From positions 1-20,978 of the forward strand of contig QIKQ01000328.1 in assembly GCA_003233075.1 (NCBI GenBank): a stretch of 20,978 nucleotides of DNA. Direction: 5' to 3'. This DNA comes from Gammaproteobacteria bacterium. GTDB taxonomy: Bacteria; Pseudomonadota; Gammaproteobacteria; SZUA-21. Of this stretch, positions 14,643-20,978 are shown in pieces. Made by a program: the position numbers and the translations under genes. The notes below the pieces were generated by a model, which was not told where the DNA came from, did no database searches, and saw only the letters and a list, made by a program, of their open reading frames with translations. How positions within the stretch are numbered: position 1 is the stretch's first letter; every line of letters begins with the position of its first letter.

Positions 14643-17060
14643 TTAAGTGGGATTAGATTTCTCCATCTTAGCGGCTAAGGGTCGATATTCTAGGCCGTAA
14701 AACATTTCTAAATATCGCCGAGTTTCATCACGCTCTAAGTTAGTGACGTATTTCCAAAAACCGTAAACGCGAGACAAGGTCATCATTTTTTCGGCGTATA
14801 ATTTCCAAGTGTAATTTTCCTCTACTCTGCCCATCGACGCATCAGATAATTTTTCCCAGTAAGATTTATCTTTATCACATTGCTTAAAAAAACGATTAAT
14901 AATTTCTGCCGTCTCAGTACCATGATTAGGGTTTATATGGAAACCCGAGATACCGTCAACAATTATTTCTAGTGGCCCACCATACTGGGTCGCAAATGTC
15001 GGTAATCCACATGCCATGGCTTCGATCACTGTTAATCCAAACGCTTCAAACAAAGCGGGTTGAATAAAAATTCCCCTCATATCCGCAATGTATCGATAGA
15101 GTTCGCCAGTCATGTTCTTTTCTAAATGTTTACCAACCCAACGAACCTTGTCGTCCAATTGATACTTGTCCATCAAACGATGCATTTTCTTGATTTCTTC
15201 TTGCTCTTCTCGATCCATTGAATCTGCTAAATCTACGTGACCAGCAATTATAAGTAAATTTGCGCGATCCTGTAACTCTTGGTTTTCACCATACCATTCA
15301 ACAAGGCCACTAATGTTTTTAATTCGATCTAATCTTGCCATGGTAAAAATCATGCGCTTATCTAAATTTTTAAATACACCGCGTGATTTCTTATCCGCCT
15401 CATTAAAAATCAACGATGTAATTTCACTTTCCAGTCCACTTAAACGCTTTTTCTTATTTTTATATGAAAAATAGACATCCGTATTTGCACCAGGAGAAAC
15501 TATATTGAATTTCGGATCATATAAATCTATGCCATTGACCACTCTATAAAGGCCTGGCAAAGTGAAAGATTTATAACTTTCGTATTGACCAACACTGTCG
15601 TCACGGCCTGAAATTTCTTGATAGGTACTGGTAATAATAAAATCAGCTGCATTCATTGAAATAAGATCAGCAGTATATTGACAAGCAAAGTGATATTTCT
15701 CTTCATTTTCCTGCCAATAAAGATCAGAAAAAACATATTTTGCTTTTTCTAGTGCGTGGGCAATATTACACTGAGTCACTTTTAGATTATGCGCTAATAT
15801 ACTAGCGACTAAATTTCCATCCGAGTAATTGCCAACTATTAAATCTGGTCGTCCTTCCAATTCGTACAAAATTTCCTTTTGCACCTCCATGGCGAATCGT
15901 TCCAAGTATGGCCATACCTCAAAGCGAGATATCCATTGATTAAGTGTTTCACCCTTGCTGTTTTTAAATGGAACACGTAGAATTTTTGCGTTTTTAGTTC
16001 CAATAATTTTTTCTTCACGTTGATTACAAGTCGTGTGACGAGCTTCTGGAATGAGTCGGGTAATAACAATAATTTTAGGTTGTATATCTAATCCCTGTTC
16101 GACTAAACGCTTGCGCATTTCTTTTTCAAGGGCACGTACCTGATCTAAAATATAAACTACTTGTCCACCCGTATCAGGTAAACCTAAGACATTGGATTGA
16201 CCAAAAAATCCGTGTGGCGAGAGAATAACAAGACTGAAAATCATTGGAATTCGGCTGAGAAATTTTTCGAGTATAATTGGGTCGGGTGCTTCCAATAAAT
16301 CAACCAACATATAAATCGTCTCTAACATTCGCTCAGTGGTAGATCCCCATCCCGGCTCCAAACCAAATGCCTGCAACTGAAACGCAACTTCCTTCCACGT
16401 TAGTGTATTATCTTGCTTTTTTAAGTAATCTTCAGAAAAACGCAGTGACTGGCGCAACTCGTCAATAGACTGAATGCGCGAATTTAGCATTAGTTGTTGA
16501 CCCTTAAATTGATGAACCCGCAAAAACTCGAGTAATTTTAAGGTGCCTTTGCCGATGTCATCAAACAGCTCACTTGATAATCGCTTATTTAGAAATTCCA
16601 CGCCTCGACCAATTGAACGCGCCTCTTTTAATTTAGGAAATTCACGATTAAAGGGCCCTAAATCGACTTCCAACATCCATTCATTTTCATTTCGATCAGC
16701 ATTTACGATGTGTTCTTTAAATCGTAGATATTCAGTTTCTGAGATTTCCTCGTGCTCCATGGATTCCACATGGAAACGCAAATAAGTCCAAACTGATTTA
16801 TAAGGTCGTATCGCCATGTACAACCAAGGCGCTTCGATTGCTGCCTCTTGCGCTATTTGAATTGCTTTCGCTAAACTAGATTCTGCAAGTTCTTTATTAT
16901 CAATATTTTCTTTATTCGCGCAGTATTTTTGAAAAACATCACGCAAATCTGACTGTAATAGAAAAGGTTTGCCCAGCTTAATATACTGGCGTAACAGCGG
17001 GTAAACCGACTCGCGATTTGAACGCAAATAATCGTACAATGATCCCATTAGATTAGACAT
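14643..17060 (-). CDS. Sucrose synthase
   Basis: This 805-residue GT4 enzyme is the usual SuSy length. It reversibly converts sucrose + NDP into NDP-glucose + fructose in the cytoplasm. The N-terminal regulatory region (~1-270) is followed by the GT-B catalytic half: SPHG (281-284), DTGGQVVY (296-303), H435 in IAHALEKAKY, R576/K581 in MARLDRIKN, and the E672...E680 pair in FEAFGLTVIE. The plant UDP-specificity pair (the Q and N of the so-called QN motif) is replaced by H645 and T651 by alignment from memory. Bacterial enzymes lacking that pair tend to accept ADP, so ADP-glucose may be a product. It is the last gene of the sucrose cluster, 231 bp after the SPS gene. The ATG at 17060 is the first Met in frame. 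No strong RBS is visible. Confidence 0.95.
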   Translation of the reverse strand: MSNLMGSLYDYLRSNRESVYPLLRQYIKLGKPFLLQSDLRDVFQKYCANKENIDNKELAESSLAKAIQIAQEAAIEAPWLYMAIRPYKSVWTYLRFHVESMEHEEISETEYLRFKEHIVNADRNENEWMLEVDLGPFNREFPKLKEARSIGRGVEFLNKRLSSELFDDIGKGTLKLLEFLRVHQFKGQQLMLNSRIQSIDELRQSLRFSEDYLKKQDNTLTWKEVAFQLQAFGLEPGWGSTTERMLETIYMLVDLLEAPDPIILEKFLSRIPMIFSLVILSPHGFFGQSNVLGLPDTGGQVVYILDQVRALEKEMRKRLVEQGLDIQPKIIVITRLIPEARHTTCNQREEKIIGTKNAKILRVPFKNSKGETLNQWISRFEVWPYLERFAMEVQKEILYELEGRPDLIVGNYSDGNLVASILAHNLKVTQCNIAHALEKAKYVFSDLYWQENEEKYHFACQYTADLISMNAADFIITSTYQEISGRDDSVGQYESYKSFTLPGLYRVVNGIDLYDPKFNIVSPGANTDVYFSYKNKKKRLSGLESEITSLIFNEADKKSRGVFKNLDKRMIFTMARLDRIKNISGLVEWYGENQELQDRANLLIIAGHVDLADSMDREEQEEIKKMHRLMDKYQLDDKVRWVGKHLEKNMTGELYRYIADMRGIFIQPALFEAFGLTVIEAMACGLPTFATQYGGPLEIIVDGISGFHINPNHGTETAEIINRFFKQCDKDKSYWEKLSDASMGRVEENYTWKLYAEKMMTLSRVYGFWKYVTNLERDETRRYLEMFYGLEYRPLAAKMEKSNPT

Positions 17061-17291
17061 TTTTCATTTTTTTAACTTAGCTCCCAAAACTTGATCCTAT
17101 TGCTAGAATCAAATCACCCTCTACAATTAAACCAATACTTCGCTAGCTCGCATATTTCACAAAGACGGACTGCATTTCTTAAATAATACAACTAGATCAA
17201 AAATCTATAATCGTTTTAAATCTCATTTAGAAAAGGCGAACTGCACAATTCTAATTCAAACTAAATCTACATTATTTATGAAATGAGCGGA
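17061..17291 (-). promoter_or_regulatory. Leader region of sucrose synthase with direct repeats
   Basis: The gap between the SPS and SuSy genes is AT-rich. Two direct repeats, AAAGACGGACTGCA (17161-17174) and AAAGGCGAACTGCA (17232-17245), agree at 12 of 14 positions. Their starts are 71 bp apart, close to seven helical turns. They could be operator sites for a separate SuSy promoter. No convincing -35/-10 pair is seen, so read-through from upstream remains possible. Confidence 0.3.
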
Positions 17292-19469
17292 CTAGGCTAT
17301 TTTGTAATCGTCGAAAAACTTGTAAAATTGAATACCCTCTTTTACACCCCAGGCATTACTTTTTTCTGCGAAATAAATACTCGGTTGGCCTCGCAAGGCC
17401 GCAATCTCCTCGCTGTAATTAGCAACCACTACACCTAGGGTATTGCCAGTCAACATTTCTGCATCATTGCCCGAATCCCCTGCCACCAGGATTCTTTCAG
17501 GCGATATTTGCAGTTTTGATGCCAAGTATCTTAGCGCCAAACCCTTCGAACTTCGGATGGGTAAAATATCTAAATAGGCTCCATGTGAATAAATCACATT
17601 TGCGTGTAAACTGCTTTTTCTCAACAATGAAACCAAATGAGCGTAATCAAACTCTTCTTCGTCTAATACATTAAAACTAATTTTATGCTTGCGTTGATTC
17701 GCTTTCGCTTGCTGCTTAATACCAGGGTAATTTTTTAGTAATTGACGAATTTTTAACGCATTCCAACCATACGAAGATTGTTTAATCCAATCCAGGTCTT
17801 CTGATAAATTGCCACCATAATGAATTTCACTGCCCACCGCAGTGATAAGATAATCAGGAACTGGCACTTTCCACTCAGATAATATTTTTAATGTGCTTTC
17901 GATGCCACGACCAGTCGCAACGCCAAAACCGACATTATCATTCGATTCGATTTGATCTAAAATAGCCTTCAAGCCATCTCGATCACCTATTAAAGTATTA
18001 TCAATATCGCATACTATTAGGCGATCAATTTTATCGTTTTTAATGACAGGGGAACTAATGGTATTAGATTTTTTGTTTGTTCGCTTTTGTATGATCGCTT
18101 CAATTGATTGAATATAAATCCGGGCATGATTCTTCCAAGTGTAAAACTCTCTAACATTTTTCGATCCATTTTGAGAAAACTTCTGCCATTGCTTTCGATC
18201 AGTTAATAAATCGAGTAATACCTTGCCCATCTCCCTGCTATCAAGCGGATCAATTTGACAACCATTATTGCAATGCTCAATTATATCTTTCGGCCCACCA
18301 TCATTTGTCGCGACTATAGGTAATCCAGTTGCACCTGCTTCAATCAAGGTAATGCCAAAAGGTTCCGTTAGGGCTGGATTAACAAATACTCCGCCTGTTT
18401 TTACTACGTATTGGTAAATAAAGGGCACGTCTTCGATTTTATGGTGCTTAGGAATTGAAACAGAGCCGTATAAATCATAACGATCAATTTCCATTAATAA
18501 TCGAGTGAGTACTTTTCGCGGCCCCTGATCAAAATCACTAATGTCATCACGATTACCTGCAAGAATTAATAAATTTGCAAGTTCCCTGAGTTTTTTATTT
18601 TTTGCAAAGGCTTTCACTAATGTGTGGATATTTTTACGCTGGTCGGGACGAGATAAAGCCAATACGATTGGCTTATTGGGATTATGTAAAAATCGCTCAA
18701 TATCTTGTTTAATGTGTGGTGCACGATAATCTTCACAGGGTGGGTGAAAATTCTTTAAATCAACTCCTGGTGCTATGACTTTCATTCGATCCGCATGAAA
18801 GTTATCGTAAATGCTGTATTGCTGCGTTGATTCTTGTTGCGTACTTGCAATTACTAAATCCGCTACTTCTAAAATTCGCTCTTCAGCTTCAATACGCTGA
18901 CTGATATTATATTCTTTCTCAATTTCGGCTTTAGATAGGCCTATATCTAATAGGCGTCGTAGTTTTTCCCGTCCTAAGGAATGCCCAGTATGAATCAGTG
19001 GTATATCCGTACATGCTGCAACCCGAGTACCAACATATCCCGCATCCGCATAATGAGTATGAATCACACTAGGCCGAATTCCGATGTTCACAATGTATTG
19101 CATGACGTTATCTGCAAAATTGTCCAGGTAGGGCCAAAGTTCTTCTTTGCGAACATAATCGCGAGGCCCACAGGGTAAGCGCACTAGAAAAGCTTTTTCC
19201 CCTAACGGCTCTAGACTAGCAGCATAATCAGGATCAAGTTCCGGATCTATTATTTGACGAGTCACTAAATCGACACGAGCCACCTGCGGAAGGTGTGATA
19301 ACTCTTTGGCTAACTCTACTACGTACTTAACTTGACCTCCTGTATCCGCATCTCTGCCGAGTTCCATATTCCGTCCTCGCACTAGACCATGAATACTCAT
19401 CAACATAATATAAAGGCCAGAAGAACCTAGCCTTTGCTTAGACATTCCAAGCGACTCGTTTAGTTTCAT
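17292..19469 (-). CDS. Bifunctional sucrose-phosphate synthase / phosphatase
   Basis: This 725-residue two-domain enzyme carries out both steps of sucrose synthesis. The GT4 SPS domain (~16-465) makes sucrose-6-phosphate from NDP-glucose and fructose-6-phosphate. It shows DTGGQVKYV (42-50), HTHYADAGY (137-145), GHSLGREK (162-169), ALSRPDQRKN (271-280) and the E369...E377 pair in TEPFGITLIE. The C-terminal HAD phosphatase domain (~483-720) has all motifs: D488/D490 in DIDNT, T519 in ATGRG, K642 in SSKG, and GDSGND (664-669). It is therefore predicted to be active and release free sucrose. The ATG at 19469 has GAGG about 6 nt upstream, giving a 32-nt overlap with the fructokinase gene. Met9 at 19445 is a weaker alternative. 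The overlap implies translational coupling. Confidence 0.95.
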   Translation of the reverse strand: MKLNESLGMSKQRLGSSGLYIMLMSIHGLVRGRNMELGRDADTGGQVKYVVELAKELSHLPQVARVDLVTRQIIDPELDPDYAASLEPLGEKAFLVRLPCGPRDYVRKEELWPYLDNFADNVMQYIVNIGIRPSVIHTHYADAGYVGTRVAACTDIPLIHTGHSLGREKLRRLLDIGLSKAEIEKEYNISQRIEAEERILEVADLVIASTQQESTQQYSIYDNFHADRMKVIAPGVDLKNFHPPCEDYRAPHIKQDIERFLHNPNKPIVLALSRPDQRKNIHTLVKAFAKNKKLRELANLLILAGNRDDISDFDQGPRKVLTRLLMEIDRYDLYGSVSIPKHHKIEDVPFIYQYVVKTGGVFVNPALTEPFGITLIEAGATGLPIVATNDGGPKDIIEHCNNGCQIDPLDSREMGKVLLDLLTDRKQWQKFSQNGSKNVREFYTWKNHARIYIQSIEAIIQKRTNKKSNTISSPVIKNDKIDRLIVCDIDNTLIGDRDGLKAILDQIESNDNVGFGVATGRGIESTLKILSEWKVPVPDYLITAVGSEIHYGGNLSEDLDWIKQSSYGWNALKIRQLLKNYPGIKQQAKANQRKHKISFNVLDEEEFDYAHLVSLLRKSSLHANVIYSHGAYLDILPIRSSKGLALRYLASKLQISPERILVAGDSGNDAEMLTGNTLGVVVANYSEEIAALRGQPSIYFAEKSNAWGVKEGIQFYKFFDDYKIA

Positions 19470-20346
19470 AAATACCTCTATCGGAAATTATCGCACCTTG
19501 ATGACGGCATATTTCAGACGCAAAATCTAATGAGCGACATAATATATCTTCCGCTCGCCATTCATGTAAAATACCAATTAATGTCACTGCGCTAAAACCA
19601 TCACCCGCGCCAACCGCATCTAAAAATGAATCGATTTCGGGTGCACTCGCTGTTAAGTAGTCTTCCTGACTTACGATGACTGCGCCCTTCTCCGCACGTG
19701 TCAGGATCAACATCTCAAGATCTGTATTGGCAAAATAATGTTTTAGGGAACTCTCAAGATCTTGATCAGAAATGAATTGCTTGCTGCATAATTCAGAAAA
19801 TTCTTGCTCATTTAATTTTAACCAACGCGCCTCAGCAATTGAGCTTTTAATATCTTGCAAGGAATACCAGGGTGGTCGTAAATTTACATCGATAAAACGT
19901 TTTGCCTTCAGGCTGGAGCTGATTTTGCTAAGACTCCGCCGTGATTGCTTATTTCGCTGAACTAAGCTGCCGTGATAAAGAATAGGATTTGATGTTTGAA
20001 ATAAAAGACTAGTAAGATTAGCAGGCTCAATATAATCATAGGCTTGCTGATCACAGATATTAAAATCAGGCTGGTCGTCTCTAATGGAGACGCTCACTGT
20101 GCCTGTAGGATGACTGCTATCTATTTGAATTCCTTGCGTACTCATATTCCATTCAGACATTTTATCCAATATAATATTGCCCTGCTTATCTGAACCAATT
20201 CGACTAATAAACAGTGGGTCCAAGCCAAAACCTTGCAGATGCCATGCAACATTAAAAGGCGCGCCACCTAAAACTTGGCTGCCATTCTCAAATTGGTCAA
20301 ATAAAACTTCACCAAAAATAACTAACTCTGTACCTACTTGGTTCAT
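19438..20346 (-). CDS. Fructokinase, PfkB family
   Basis: This 302-residue ribokinase-fold sugar kinase has both PfkB signatures: the N-terminal GEVLFD (12-17) and GGAPFNVAWHLQ (27-38), typical of fructokinases, and the C-terminal DAVGAGDGFSA (243-253) with D249 as catalytic base and the GAGD anion hole. It should phosphorylate fructose to fructose-6-phosphate with ATP in the cytoplasm. This recycles the fructose released by SuSy and feeds SPS. It is the first gene of the cluster and overlaps the SPS gene by 32 nt. The ATG at 20346 has only a weak RBS-like stretch. The substrate assignment rests on sequence pattern and on the sucrose genes downstream. Confidence 0.92.
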   Translation of the reverse strand: MNQVGTELVIFGEVLFDQFENGSQVLGGAPFNVAWHLQGFGLDPLFISRIGSDKQGNIILDKMSEWNMSTQGIQIDSSHPTGTVSVSIRDDQPDFNICDQQAYDYIEPANLTSLLFQTSNPILYHGSLVQRNKQSRRSLSKISSSLKAKRFIDVNLRPPWYSLQDIKSSIAEARWLKLNEQEFSELCSKQFISDQDLESSLKHYFANTDLEMLILTRAEKGAVIVSQEDYLTASAPEIDSFLDAVGAGDGFSAVTLIGILHEWRAEDILCRSLDFASEICRHQGAIISDRGIYETKRVAWNV

Positions 20347-20455
20347 ATCTAAATCACTTGCGCACCTAACCCGCCTTGCAATGTCATTAACTTAAGAATT
20401 CTTCGAACGCTCCGTACGAGCTAATGCCATTAAATTAAGGATTTTTCATTATTTT

Positions 20456-20494
20456 GTAGCCCGTAAGTAGTCGCCGTAGGCGACGAAATGCGGG
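20456..20494 (+). repeat. REP unit (RAYT type), left
   Basis: GTAG (20456-20459) heads an imperfect palindrome: CCCG, a 7-nt bubble, TCGCC-gta-GGCGA, a 7-nt bubble, CGGG. A GTAG foot plus a stem with a symmetric internal bubble is the layout of REP sequences mobilised by RAYT (TnpA_REP) transposases. Confidence 0.65.
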
Positions 20495-20510
20495 AAATCT
20501 CAACTCTTTT

Positions 20511-20548
20511 CCGCAGTACGCGTTTTTCGAACGCTCCGTGCGGGCTAC
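20511..20548 (-). repeat. REP unit (RAYT type), right
   Basis: Read on the minus strand, GTAG precedes C and then CCGCA, a 4-nt bubble, GCGTT-cgaaa-AACGC, a 4-nt bubble, TGCGG. It has the same architecture as the left unit with different stem sequence. The TTTGTAGCCCG / CGGGCTACAAA edges (20453-20463 and 20541-20551) are perfect inverted repeats, so the pair forms a BIME/REPIN-like doublet. Confidence 0.6.
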
Positions 20549-20673
20549 AAATATTTCATATCAATGCTTAAGTTAATGGCATTGGCCCGCATCGAGTGTT
20601 GGCAAGAATTGACTAATCAACCAATGACCTAAATTTGACAAATCGCAGCCTTACCACACCCTTTAAGGCGCAG

Positions 20674-20713
20674 CCTAGTGAACTAATTATTATAAGTATT
20701 AGTTAAACCTAGG
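20674..20713. repeat. Inverted repeat, unknown role
   Basis: AACTAAT (20681-20687) and ATTAGTT (20698-20704) pair perfectly across 10 nt. Flanking CCTAG (20674-20678) and CTAGG (20709-20713) extend the symmetry. No T-tract follows. It could be an operator or a decayed repeat. Confidence 0.35.
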
Positions 20714-20978
20714 TTAAATCGATTGTGTCTAATTTTATTAAACTTGCTGCTTTAATGCGCTCTCTTGAATGATTATGCTACTTAAATCAAATTTAGTAGT
20801 CACGTCCATTTACCTATAAAAAGTATAGTCTAATCTTGCTCTTATTCAAATATGACAGCATTTAAAGCGAAAAACCCCTTAATAGGCTCTCTAGCCCGCA
20901 TTTCTCACAGCCCGTCTACTGCGACGGCCCAATTGCATACTATGACTCGTTTTCACTCGGTCCAAGCGCTCGACATAG

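Larger units (their letters stand above)
20380..20583. repeat. Composite inverted repeat carrying a REP pair
   Basis: The outer arms AATGTCATTAACTTAAG (20380-20396) and CTTAAGTTAATGGCATT (20567-20583) pair at 16 of 17 positions. A third, direct copy lies at 20423-20439 (15 of 17). Inside are two inverted REP units at 20456-20494 and 20511-20548. A partial copy of the right REP, TTCGAACGCTCCGTACGAGCTA, sits at 20402-20423 (20 of 22 identical to 20527-20548). The whole looks like a layered dispersed repeat. Confidence 0.65.
20347..20978. other. 632-bp repeat-rich region upstream of the sucrose operon
   Basis: No gene is visible. The region contains the composite palindromic element at 20380-20583 and the inverted repeat at 20674-20713. 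Near the window edge lies CCGTC-tactgc-GACGG (20912-20927). The sucrose operon promoter must lie within or beyond the composite element, unless initiation occurs within the 33 bp between it and the fructokinase start. I cannot place a -35/-10 pair with confidence. Confidence 0.5.

Noticed and set aside
14643..17060. Sucrose synthase as a second sucrose-phosphate synthase
   Set aside because: Its N-terminal ~270-residue extension, the IAHALEKAKY block and its length are SuSy features, and it has no SPP domain.
20635..20640. TTGACA as a -35 box for an outward promoter
   Set aside because: No acceptable -10 hexamer lies 16-18 nt downstream and no gene follows within the window.

Overview
The window looks like an AT-rich gammaproteobacterial chromosome segment. 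The A2M-PbpC pair in the E. coli YfhM/PbpC arrangement, a DUF1287 domain and REP-type intergenic repeats starting with GTAG all fit this. A sucrose synthase / sucrose-phosphate synthase / fructokinase set is known from salt-adapted or chemolithotrophic proteobacteria such as nitrosomonads and some methanotrophs. I cannot name the genus. I see no phage genes, intact transposase, CRISPR array, tRNA or rRNA.

Layout. Positions 1-2800 are gene-poor. They hold two small exported proteins on the minus strand (one signal-peptide protein, one lipoprotein), one doubtful secreted ORF, and many palindromes, including a 102-bp MITE/REP-like element at 1143-1244. Positions 2817-10133 are a two-gene operon: a membrane-anchored bacterial alpha-2-macroglobulin with an intact CLEQ thioester, followed without a gap by penicillin-binding protein 1C. 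Positions 10543-14590 hold a LytM/M23 endopeptidase fused to a DUF1287 domain that lacks its usual Cys, an FkbM-type methyltransferase, a three-TM protein with a periplasmic LAS-metallopeptidase-like H..D / HxH pattern, and a four-TM protein of unknown function. Positions 14643-20346, all minus strand, are a sucrose operon: fructokinase, then a bifunctional sucrose-phosphate synthase/phosphatase, then sucrose synthase. Positions 20347-20978 are intergenic and rich in repeats, with a pair of inverted REPs nested inside a longer inverted repeat just upstream of the sucrose operon.

How the genes work together. The left and middle parts form an envelope neighbourhood: protease trapping and peptidoglycan synthesis (A2M + PbpC) beside one clear and one possible peptidoglycan hydrolase. 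The right part encodes a complete sucrose cycle. SPS-SPP makes sucrose from NDP-glucose and fructose-6-phosphate, SuSy cleaves it back to NDP-glucose and fructose, and fructokinase returns fructose to fructose-6-phosphate. This fits sucrose used as a compatible solute and carbon reserve.

The most unusual points are the M23-DUF1287 fusion with a Cys-to-Ala change, the uncharacterised membrane LAS-like protein, a 19-bp inverted-terminal-repeat-like pair bracketing the A2M-PbpC operon, and the composite REP element at the head of the sucrose operon. None of these alone proves a new system.
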